From positions 1-37,600 of the forward strand of contig JAITKS010000347.1 in the NCBI GenBank assembly GCA_031278315.1: a stretch of 37,600 nucleotides of DNA, given 5' to 3'. Source of the stretch: Planctomycetaceae bacterium (lineage in GTDB: Bacteria; Planctomycetota; Planctomycetia; Pirellulales; Thermoguttaceae). Under the pieces are notes generated by a model. The model saw nothing but the letters and a program-made list of their open reading frames with translations. It did no database searches and was not told the DNA's origin. This document shows, piece by piece, positions 29,211-37,600 of the stretch (position 1 is the first letter of the stretch; each line of letters opens with the position of its first letter). The translations under genes were made by a program, and so were the position numbers.

Positions 29211-29708
29211 TTGAAAATGGCATATTCAATTCGATTCGATAGCGACACATTAAGTTTTCCGGCGTCGCATTTTATTACTTTTGGCAATCCTGAAAAAATA
29301 GAAGCATTACACGGACATAATTTTCGCGTGCGTGCGGAAATCATGGGACCTCTTGGTAAACTTGGTTACGTCATTGATTTTTTGCCGGCTTACGACGCTC
29401 TTAAAAAAATTTGTGATACTTTATCACATAAAATTCTTTTACCTGCTAATCATCCGTATATAAAAATCCGTGATTCAAAAAATGGTACTATTAACGTAAC
29501 CGTGCCGCCTCTGCGATGGTCGTTTCCTTCAAACGACACTTTAGTTCTGCCTTTAATAAACAGCACAACAGAATTACTCGCAGAATATATAGCAAAAAAA
29601 TTTCACAAAACTCTCGAAGAATACAACGCATTCGAATATGAAACTTCAAAATATAAATTAAAAATAGAAATCGAAGAAGCTGCCGGAATGTGGGCTGTGT
29701 ACGAATAA
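29211..29708 (+). CDS. 6-pyruvoyl/6-carboxy tetrahydropterin synthase family (COG0720) protein
   Basis: FPASHFITFGNPEKIEALHGHNFRVRAEIMG; LSHKILLPANHP; IEIEEAAGMWAVYE. Confidence 0.88.
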   Translation: MKMAYSIRFDSDTLSFPASHFITFGNPEKIEALHGHNFRVRAEIMGPLGKLGYVIDFLPAYDALKKICDTLSHKILLPANHPYIKIRDSKNGTINVTVPPLRWSFPSNDTLVLPLINSTTELLAEYIAKKFHKTLEEYNAFEYETSKYKLKIEIEEAAGMWAVYE

Positions 29709-29751
29709 ACTCATCATAATAATATTGTAATATTTCAACGAAATGACATCA

Positions 29752-30273
29752 TCATAATAATTTTATATCTTTGATATGTATTATTTCGGGCGTTGAATTT
29801 TTTTCCCATAAAATTGAAATTACATCAATCCGATAATTTACTTTTTTTAACTTTAATAAGTAAATTAATTGTTCGGCAAGATTATATAACCGCTTTTGTT
29901 TTTGCGGCGTGACAGCTTCATACGGTTGTCCGAATATCTTTGAACTTCTAGTTTTGACTTCGACAAAAACTAACATATTCTTGTTTTTATCTTTTGCGAT
30001 AATATCGATTTCGCCGTCTTTAAGAACTACATTTTGTTTTAGAATAAAATAATTATTATCTTTTAGAAACTGTACTGCTTCATTTTCGCCGGCGCGTGCC
30101 AGCTGATCTTTGGGCTTATTTGAGATGCTTTTCCGTATTTTTAGATCAGATAAAAATTTTATACGTAATAACGGGTCGTTGGAAAAATATAAGAATAAAT
30201 CGTTAAAAAAATTTTTTATCCGCTGCCAAATTGATTTCGTATAACGTTTAACTTTTTTAAAATTACAAATCAT
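29752..30273 (-). CDS. YraN/UPF0102 family protein with N-terminal extension
   Basis: GENEAVQFLKDNNYFILKQNVVLKDGEIDIIAKDKNKNMLVFVEVKTRSS. Confidence 0.93.
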   Translation of the reverse strand: MICNFKKVKRYTKSIWQRIKNFFNDLFLYFSNDPLLRIKFLSDLKIRKSISNKPKDQLARAGENEAVQFLKDNNYFILKQNVVLKDGEIDIIAKDKNKNMLVFVEVKTRSSKIFGQPYEAVTPQKQKRLYNLAEQLIYLLKLKKVNYRIDVISILWEKNSTPEIIHIKDIKLL

Positions 30274-30354
30274 GTTGTTAGATATAAAAATTGGTAATCT
30301 TGAATGTCGAAATCGACCATTAATTTTTTTTGAGATTTCATAATGTATTTTTTG

Positions 30355-30777
30355 TTACGATATATCAATTACGTTATCGGAGTTATTGTTGTCATTTTTA
30401 TATTTTGTTTTTTTGCGGTATTTTTCAAATTGCAAAGTCAGATGTTCAATAATTATAGTGCGAACAAACGGAAACAATAATAAAATACCGCAAAAGTCGC
30501 TTAGTAGTCCCGGCACGATCAAAAGAGCAGCCGCAAACAAGATCAACATACCGTTCATCGCTGGAAATTTCGGCGTTTCGCCGTTGTCAACTTGACGATT
30601 AAATTCAATCCAGCAACTCGTTCCCTGACGTTTGGATAGAAATATTCCAACCGCACTAATACTAAAAACTAAAATTATCGTGATTACAAGACCAAACATA
30701 TACGAAAAAAACCAAAATACCGCTAATTCAATAACAGGTACTAATATAAGTAACAACATTAATTTCCAGTAAAACAT
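30355..30777 (-). CDS. FxsA family membrane protein
   Basis: LLILVPVIELAVFWF... LILFAAALLIVPGLLSDFCGILLLFPFVR. Confidence 0.9.
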   Translation of the reverse strand: MFYWKLMLLLILVPVIELAVFWFFSYMFGLVITIILVFSISAVGIFLSKRQGTSCWIEFNRQVDNGETPKFPAMNGMLILFAAALLIVPGLLSDFCGILLLFPFVRTIIIEHLTLQFEKYRKKTKYKNDNNNSDNVIDIS

Positions 30778-30867
30778 ATTTTTATTTAAAATAACGATTT
30801 AAATATCCGTACCCAAAATTGCAGCTAAACAAAAATTGGTTTAAAGATCAAAAAGAATTAAAAAGTG

Positions 30868-31008
30868 AATTTCTAAAAACCTAATTTAAAAATTTATAGT
30901 TAGAAGGAACGCGGTCGTCTCGACCGCATATTTATTTATGTGTTTTTTGTAAAAAAATAGTGCCGGCGGGACGCCTGCGTTCCTTCTAATATTAGTTTTT
31001 AGAAGTTC
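30868..31008 (-). repeat. Family 2 MITE-like repeat, copy 2 (inverted)
   Basis: AATTTCTAAAAACCTAAT...TAGTTAGAAGGAACGCGGTCGTCTCGACCGC...GACGCCTGCGTTCCTTCTAATATTAGTTTTTAGAAGTT. Confidence 0.75.
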
Positions 31009-31139
31009 CTAAAGTAAAAATTGATAACATTACAAAACGGATAATAAACTGATAATATACGTATCGTACTATGAAATTTCAACGATACGATACGTATAAA
31101 ATTTTTCATTTATATTTTTACGTTTTGTATTTTGTCTTA

Positions 31140-31544
31140 TTATTTTTTGTTTTTGATATGTCCTGCAACTTTTGTGTCTTCTTTTTTTATGTGATTTATC
31201 AACCAGTCCCCTACACCGAAAGACACTTTACTAATAAGTGATGTCGTTGGTCCGTCTTTTTTAATTTGCATTACGAGTTCATTTACGAATTTCTTGAAAT
31301 CGTCGTGTAATGATTTGTGATTCATATAGTCGGGGTAGCTATATTGTATTTGTAATTTTTCTTCGTCGCTGAAATGTTTTGAAGTGTACGACTCCAAAAA
31401 GAGCAGCGTACTATTTAATTTTTCGCGTCCTTGTCCTGCCGAACAAGCTGCTAACAACTCATTGACCGCCTCGATCAATTGTTTGTGTTGAGTATCAATT
31501 AGCGGGTTACCTGTTTCAAGGTCTTTGCTCCAAGTGTAAGCCAT
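31140..31544 (-). CDS. Bacteriohemerythrin
   Basis: WSKDLETGNPLIDTQHKQLIEAVNEL... HFSDEEKLQIQYSYPDYMNHKSLHDDF... WLINHIKKEDTK. Confidence 0.94.
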   Translation of the reverse strand: MAYTWSKDLETGNPLIDTQHKQLIEAVNELLAACSAGQGREKLNSTLLFLESYTSKHFSDEEKLQIQYSYPDYMNHKSLHDDFKKFVNELVMQIKKDGPTTSLISKVSFGVGDWLINHIKKEDTKVAGHIKNKK

Positions 31545-31756
31545 AAATTAGCTCCTATTTTTAATTGTTGCAGATGCATTAGTTTATTTATCGAAAATGA
31601 TATCCAAGTGTAAAGTTTATAGTGTAAAGTTTAAAGTTTATAAATTTTATCAATTGGAAAAACGTAATTACATCTTGTTGTTAAATTCAAAACATCCTTT
31701 TTTTACGATTTGTTATTATCCTTAACAACAGTCCAATACCGTTTGCTTTTATTTTG

Positions 31757-32539
31757 TTATTTGCTTATCCAACCGTATCTTGTGTCGTAAACCCATCCTG
31801 TATTCCAGTAGTGATAAACAGTTGATTTACCAGCATGTTTGTAACCGATTTTTTCGCATAATTTAATTGTTTGTTCATTTTCGAGTTGAGTTGTCAGAGT
31901 AACGTTTTTCATGTCGAGCGAGCTGCACCAGAAGTCGCAAGCGTCGAAAAGATGAGTACCGATACCTTGACGCCGATATTGATTATCGACAGCAAGAAGT
32001 TCGATACAACCGTCTCTTTCGATGCCGCCTTGATTATTTATTTGGCGTCGGATACATCGGATTGTAACGAGTCCGACGTGTCGATTACCTTCACGCCAAG
32101 TCCAGATACTATCTGCCAATTCACCAGAAACAGAATAATTGATCCAAGTAAGAAATAATCGCTCAAAGTGCGGACTTAATTCCGGATCACGCTTGAATCG
32201 AGATAATTGACCTGATTGAACTGCAAGTTGTTCAAGCCATTTTGAACAGAATGTTGAAGTGTAAGCACGAACATGTGTATCGAGTCCGGTAACATTATGC
32301 GGAACAGATTTGACAAGACGCAAACGGCGGTCGAAACAAACGCATTGCGCTCCGTTGATAGGAATTGAATCAGGTCCATTGCTATCAAGCGAAATACAAA
32401 CCAACCGAAAACGGTTATGACTCTCGTGCAAGGATTCTTCAAGTTGTTTCGGTGAATAATCGGCTGGAAGTTCAAGTCTTCCGATTGGGAATGCAAAAAA
32501 TTTCGATTCCCATAAAACAGGCAAAATTGAATACGGCAT
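31757..32539 (-). CDS. GNAT family N-acetyltransferase
   Basis: CIELLAVDNQYRRQGIGTHLFDACDFW... NEQTIKLCEKIGYKHAGKSTVYHYW. Confidence 0.85.
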   Translation of the reverse strand: MPYSILPVLWESKFFAFPIGRLELPADYSPKQLEESLHESHNRFRLVCISLDSNGPDSIPINGAQCVCFDRRLRLVKSVPHNVTGLDTHVRAYTSTFCSKWLEQLAVQSGQLSRFKRDPELSPHFERLFLTWINYSVSGELADSIWTWREGNRHVGLVTIRCIRRQINNQGGIERDGCIELLAVDNQYRRQGIGTHLFDACDFWCSSLDMKNVTLTTQLENEQTIKLCEKIGYKHAGKSTVYHYWNTGWVYDTRYGWISK

Positions 32540-32993
32540 AATAACAACCCAAATAAAATTCGTAAAAAAAAATTAGAATTAACGTATCAATAAATGAAAT
32601 GCGAGCTAACTTATAAAACTTATAACGTGAATTGTATATGACTCGTACTATAAATTTCAGATGTTAAACTATTCATTAGGTATATTTTCTTTCTTATAAT
32701 TAAGCAAGAGGGACAACCAAAATTCATCGTACCATGTGTATATTACAAAATTCGTTTTAGATTGTATCACTATTAAGCAACAATAAAAGGGGAGGCAAAA
32801 TTTAGAGAATTGCGAAAAACATCACAAAAAAATTTAGTAATATATTAGTAGAATAATTTATTGTTTCCGGTAACGCGGCTGTCTCGACTGCTGTCTTTAG
32901 GAATTTTTGTACAAAAAAGATACAGGCATGACATCAGCGTTACCGGCTAAAATTGGTTTTATAAATTTACTTCAATTACAAAATCTTTCTGTT

Positions 32994-34064
32994 TTAAAAA
33001 ATTTCGGTTGTGAAAATTTGACTATCTGTTGATGACGGCTGCGGTTGATTTTGCATCTGATCGAGATATAGAACTCTATGTGAATTTGGCGTATTCGGCT
33101 GATTTACCGGCGAATAATTTTGCGGAGAATTTGGCAAATAATTTGGCAAATAATTTTGCGGATAATTTTGTTTGATTGGCGTACCAACTCTAGCTGTGAT
33201 AGTTTCGTACACGATCTTTTCTTCGCAGTGTAGAACGGGCAGGGCAGTAATTTGTTTTTCGCCGGTTTCGTAATATCTTCTGACGATTCGTTTTGTTCGC
33301 GGATTAATTACATTGACTAAAGTTTCTGTTTTTTGTTTTATCGGAGCAAATTTTAATTTGTAATCGATTCGCGGTTTGTATGCGGTGACAGTTTTTACTG
33401 CAACGGGAATAGCACCCGGAGTTCCTGCTGCTACAACAGTTACGGCGGATGCACGTCGTGTATATTTACCGTCGATAAAAATATCAGACGCCGAATTTTG
33501 CGATGGAATAACGTAAACAATTTCGACTCCTGTAGAATTAGATGATCTCATATAATTCGGTTGATTGGGTGAGGTTGTTACGGTTCCTGTTGCGGGTTGA
33601 CCGACGGAACCGACATTACCGGTAACAGGTGAAATTGTCGGAATGTTAGCTTGTGGAATAAGTGTCGAGCGGGTTGACGGCGCAGCTTGAACTGGAATTG
33701 ATGGAACAGGTGCGCCGATATTCATCGGCGGTTGATTTACTTGTGCAATTGTTTGACCAGATTGAAAATAACGTGTAGTGTAAGATGTTTCTTCATTTGA
33801 GCCTCCCCATAAACAATCACCGAGATTGTCGGCGAAACAAACAATGCAGAAAAAAAATAGTAATGCAATCGGGGCGAAGTTAAAGAGTAATATTTGTCTA
33901 AAGAGAGTACGTATTCGAGTTTGTCGAATTGAATGTAAGCAGACATTTTTCAAGTCTGACAAACTTATGAATGTTGAATCTAACTTTGCCGCAGTGTATT
34001 TTAATTTTGATTTAGGCATATTTTTTCTTAGAATTATTGTTGAATTATTGTTACAAAAAAACAT
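32994..34064 (-). CDS. Secreted Pro/Gln/Asn-rich hypothetical protein
   Basis: Hydrophobic segment LLFNFAPIALLFFFCIVCFA followed by low-complexity sequence and QNYPQNYLPNYLPNSPQNY repeats. Confidence 0.65.
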   Translation of the reverse strand: MFFCNNNSTIILRKNMPKSKLKYTAAKLDSTFISLSDLKNVCLHSIRQTRIRTLFRQILLFNFAPIALLFFFCIVCFADNLGDCLWGGSNEETSYTTRYFQSGQTIAQVNQPPMNIGAPVPSIPVQAAPSTRSTLIPQANIPTISPVTGNVGSVGQPATGTVTTSPNQPNYMRSSNSTGVEIVYVIPSQNSASDIFIDGKYTRRASAVTVVAAGTPGAIPVAVKTVTAYKPRIDYKLKFAPIKQKTETLVNVINPRTKRIVRRYYETGEKQITALPVLHCEEKIVYETITARVGTPIKQNYPQNYLPNYLPNSPQNYSPVNQPNTPNSHRVLYLDQMQNQPQPSSTDSQIFTTEIF

Positions 34065-34068
34065 TAGG

Positions 34069-34210
34069 TAACTTCTAAAAACTAACTAATATTAGGAGGA
34101 ATGCAGGCGTCTTGCCTGTACTTTTTTTGTACAAGAAACGTCTAAATATATGGTCGAGACGACCGCGTTCCTTCTAACAATAAATTTTTACATTAGGTTT
34201 TTTAGAAATT
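34069..34210 (+). repeat. Family 2 MITE-like repeat, copy 3
   Basis: Near identical to copy 1: AACTTCTAAAAACTAACTAATATTAGGAGGAATGCAGGCGTCTTGCCTGTAC...TTTTTTAGAAATT. Confidence 0.75.
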
Positions 34211-34312
34211 CATTAAAATTTATTCTTATCGATTAAACAAAACATAACAAAAAATATCGTACAGTTCACACAAAAAAAATGAAAGTGAAATTTTTTGGGA
34301 ATTATACTTCTC

Positions 34313-34694
34313 GTAATATATCAGTGGAATAATTGTTTTCGTTTTTTTGGTTGTTGATGAATTTTAAATTATCAATCTCATACCTGTTAAGTCCCGCAGG
34401 GACGACACTTTATTAACCGTATGCTTTAGCTTACGGATCAAACGCTATAACCTACCTATCAAGTCCCGCAGGGACGACACTTTATTAACCGTATGCTTTA
34501 GCTTACGGTTTATCAATCACATATCTGTTAAGTCCCGCAGGGACGACACTTTATTAGCTCCTACCGTATGCTGGAGCATACAATTAATAAAGTGTCGTCC
34601 CTAGCGGGACTTCTTGATAGTTAGCTCTTGTTCGTGTATTTCGTGTTTCAAAATTACAAAAAATTTGAAAAACAATTATTCCACTGATATATAC
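34313..34694. repeat. MITE-like element, family 1 copy C (four modules, opposite orientation to A)
   Basis: GTAATATATCAGTGGAATAATTG ... CAATTATTCCACTGATATATAC; three direct and one inverted GTCCC module. Confidence 0.75.
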
Positions 34695-35184
34695 TTTTCA
34701 CACTTTAAATTTTGGTATTTGTTTTAAACTAAAATTGCTTCTACGGAGCGAATTTGTGGACAATTTTTTTGACTCAAAAACAAAAATTGTGCTGACATAT
34801 TACAAATTTTGGTTTCTCTACAATTATTTCAATTGAGATATTATAGGTTTTATTTTTAACTCGTGCTGAAAAAAAATAATTTTTTCCAAATTTTTTGTAA
34901 TTAGATTTTGTAATAGATTATTTGTAATAGATTAATAGATATAGTCCCGCTAGGGACGACACTTTATTAACCGAATGCTTTAGTTTACGGCAGGAGTTTT
35001 TTTATTTTCTAATGTATCTATCCCCTAATATACAATGTTTTGAAGGTAAGTATAATGTGTTATGTTTTGTTAAGACAAAGGATCGATATTATTGTTTCAT
35101 GGAAGATTTAAATATATTTTGGGCGATAGACTGATTTGGTTCTGTCTTTTTTTGCCTATTTACCTAACTATAAAAATTGAAAAA

Positions 35185-36216
35185 ATGACATCACAGAATT
35201 TACTTACACTTGATGAGATTAAGCCGCTTTCAAGTTGTATTCGCGGTTTACTTGAGGAGCTTGACAAGATGTTTCTTGGGCGTTCGGAGTTACATCAAAT
35301 GGTTGTTATTGGGATATTGAGTCGGGGTCATATTTTGCTTGAGGGAGTTCCGGGTGTTGGGAAGACGGCGTTGATCAAGGGGCTTGGTAATTTATTTAGT
35401 CTTACATTTGATCGTGTTCAATTTACGCCGGATTTAATGCCGAGTGATATTTCTGGTACGAATATTCTTCAGGAGACAGATAACGGCAAACGTGAAATGG
35501 TATTTCAACCGGGGCCAATTTTCACGAATATTCTTTTAGCGGATGAGATAAATCGGGCGTCGCCGAAGACGCAATCGGCGTTATTAGAGGCGATGCAAGA
35601 AGGTGCGGTTACGCTTTTGGGTCAGACGCGAAAGTTACCGCAACCGTTTTTCGTGTTAGCGTCGCAGAATCCGATAGAGCTTGAGGGAACGTATCCGTTA
35701 CCGGAAGCGCAGCTGGACAGATTTATGTTTAAGTTATTTGTTGGGATGCCGTCGTCGGAAGTGTTGAAGGATATAATTTATAGCCGGCGTCATGGTGTAC
35801 CGCCGGAGCCGTCGAATTTATTTGACAAAGATTCGCTGGAAGCTTTATTTAAAGCGCAGACGCAGATTTTTTTACCGTCAGCTGTTGCAGCGTATATTGC
35901 AAGACTGGTTGCAGCTACGCATCCGAACAGTGAGGAAGCACCTCAAATTGTTCGTGATTATGTAAATTTCGGCGCATCGCCGCGGGCTGCGATTGCTATT
36001 GCGGAAGCAGCGAGAAGTGCTGCGTTGATAAATGGGCGGCCGTCGGTAGGATTTGAAGATGTAAGATTTGTTACGCCTGCCGTTTTGAATCACAGATTAT
36101 TAGTAGGTTACAAAGCAAGAATGGACAAAATTGATGTAACAAAAATAATAAAAGGACTACTAGATACAATAAAAGAAGTAGGAGTAGATTTACCAAAAGA
36201 TATAAAAATAGGTTAG
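35185..36216 (+). CDS. MoxR family AAA+ ATPase
   Basis: LLEGVPGVGKTALIKGL Walker A, ILLADEINRASPKTQSALLEAMQEGAVT Walker B; start taken as MTSQNLL (ORF extends to 35092). Confidence 0.95.
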   Translation: MTSQNLLTLDEIKPLSSCIRGLLEELDKMFLGRSELHQMVVIGILSRGHILLEGVPGVGKTALIKGLGNLFSLTFDRVQFTPDLMPSDISGTNILQETDNGKREMVFQPGPIFTNILLADEINRASPKTQSALLEAMQEGAVTLLGQTRKLPQPFFVLASQNPIELEGTYPLPEAQLDRFMFKLFVGMPSSEVLKDIIYSRRHGVPPEPSNLFDKDSLEALFKAQTQIFLPSAVAAYIARLVAATHPNSEEAPQIVRDYVNFGASPRAAIAIAEAARSAALINGRPSVGFEDVRFVTPAVLNHRLLVGYKARMDKIDVTKIIKGLLDTIKEVGVDLPKDIKIG

Positions 36217-36283
36217 TTAGCGGTTAGAGGTTAATTCGCATGCGGAATTATCACGGATTACAATTTCGAATCACTAAGCACTA
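36211..36283 (+). repeat. Short inverted-repeat element (CCGCATGCG core), copy 2
   Basis: GGTTAGTTAGCGGTTAGAGGTTAATTCGCATGCGGAATTATCACGGATTACAATTTCGAATCACTAAGCACTA, reverse complement of copy 1. Confidence 0.6.
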
Positions 36284-36520
36284 TATTGCTAGCAACGATC
36301 AAAAAAAATCTGATTTGATTTATTCGTATTTTTATTTTTATGCGGGACTGATTATCTTTTTCGTTACAAAAAATAAAATTGATCTGTAGAGACACAATGC
36401 CTTGTGTCTCTACAGACATTATCACACCCCGAAGGAGTATCTCTAATATAGCCTTGCGTTGTGTACTCACCGCACACGGAATCAAATGGATAAATTAACA
36501 CAAAATATAAAATTTAAAAT

Positions 36521-37498
36521 CTAAAATTTAAATATAATTCCTGCACCTGTACTTTCTTTTTCTATTATTGGAAAAATTGTTAAACCTCGATAGATTTGTT
36601 TTCCCTCTGTTTTTGATACTGCACGGATCGATAAATATGCAATATACCATCCCAATAAAGCTTGTGACAAATAATGAGCATCATCATAAATACGGCTTGC
36701 TGCCGTAAATGTCGAACAAAGATAAAATATACATTTTAAGAATAGATTATCCGTTATTTGCGCTGCCGTTATAAACGGTATCGCTCCATTAAAAGCATGA
36801 CCGCTCACACCATTGTATTTACCCTTAAGCCAAAACGATGTTCCCGAAGCCGGACGCCCGGCACCAACAAAAAGTTGACCCAATAAAATTGACGGGCAAC
36901 CAACAATATAACCTCGCGTCCCCATAGTTACATAATTACCAAATGTAAATTGTCCAATCTTATACTTCGGAAAAATACTCGGAAAAAATTTATAACACGC
37001 CGTTGATAACACAAAAAATGCAACAACATTTATTTCACCAAACTTCTTCGTAAATACATTGAAATTATTAAGACTGCTATTCACCTTCTGACGTATAATT
37101 CGCCGATGAAACCAATTTTTGAAATCGCTGTCTAAAGACGTATTCGCCAATATCGCTGCTCCGCCAAAAGCAACAAATAAATTGCCCAATGAATCAGAAC
37201 TATTAAAATTACGTAAGTCTGAACATAAAAGAGGAAAACTCTGCATAAAGAAATCGCCGATACAATACCGGAAATGAAAAAGTTTGGAACACCGAGAATT
37301 AAATGATTCCAATCTATTATTTGAATACACAGATTGAGGACGATAACAAAAATTATCAGAATTATATTTATTATTATCACAAAATTCACCAGACGGAAAT
37401 GAAGATTGTACTCGTAATGACATCAAGTCAGACGAGGAATAATCAGGAATTGATGAATTAAATTGTAAAGGTTCAAAGTCTATTTTTCGTATTGACAA
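36521..37498 (-). CDS. PAP2 (type 2 phosphatidic acid phosphatase)-like membrane protein
   Basis: GAGRPASGTSFW ... SGHAFNGAIPFITAA ... ASRIYDDAHYLSQALLGWY resembles the RP / SGH / SRxxxxxH PAP2 motifs. Confidence 0.65.
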   Translation of the reverse strand: MSIRKIDFEPLQFNSSIPDYSSSDLMSLRVQSSFPSGEFCDNNKYNSDNFCYRPQSVYSNNRLESFNSRCSKLFHFRYCIGDFFMQSFPLLCSDLRNFNSSDSLGNLFVAFGGAAILANTSLDSDFKNWFHRRIIRQKVNSSLNNFNVFTKKFGEINVVAFFVLSTACYKFFPSIFPKYKIGQFTFGNYVTMGTRGYIVGCPSILLGQLFVGAGRPASGTSFWLKGKYNGVSGHAFNGAIPFITAAQITDNLFLKCIFYLCSTFTAASRIYDDAHYLSQALLGWYIAYLSIRAVSKTEGKQIYRGLTIFPIIEKESTGAGIIFKF

Positions 37499-37600
37499 TC
37501 GGTCGAAAAGTGTATTTTTTACGTAATTAGATTTAGCCGATTTTAGATTTGAATTGATGTCAATATTATTTATATCAAATTTATTAACAATATCGTTGTA

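Noticed and set aside
34389-34612. Possible CRISPR array (repeated GTCCCGCAGGGACGACACTTTATTAACCG)
   Set aside because: Only three direct copies plus one inverted; intervening sequence is itself repetitive and not spacer-like; no cas genes; lies inside an inverted-repeat element

Overview
AT-rich bacterial chromosome segment. Left 15 kb: a minus-strand S10/spc ribosomal-protein cluster in canonical order (rpsJ-rplC-rplD-rplW-rplB-rpsS-rplV-rpsC-rplP-rpmC-rpsQ-rplN-rplX-rplE-rpsN-rpsH-rplF-rplR). Right part: housekeeping and accessory genes (SDR epimerase, NifS-like desulfurase, GspK-like protein, AcpS, HtrA protease, large membrane protein, Hpt, pentapeptide protein, riboflavin synthase, CheX-like, PTPS/QueD-like, YraN, FxsA, hemerythrin, GNAT, secreted hypothetical, MoxR ATPase, PAP2-like). 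Protein styles suggest a Planctomycetota-like host, but this is inference. The main unusual signal is non-coding. (1) The ribosomal cluster has spacers of 114-700 bp (about 5.7 kb in total). At least ten of them carry a diverged ~100-130 bp repeat in the same orientation (TTTAAACTGCTC..AATTTTCGG..inner hairpin..CCGAAATTCATAGTACGA). Its inner stems differ in sequence but keep pairing, and related copies lie outside the cluster. (2) MITE-like elements with the terminal inverted repeat GTAATATATCAGTGGAATAATT bound different hairpin cargos, with variable numbers of a GTCCCGC(T)AGGGACGACACTTTATTAA module. (3) A second ~142 bp inverted-repeat family is present in three copies. No transposase, CRISPR array, rRNA or tRNA was recognised. 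All calls are by eye; no database search was run.
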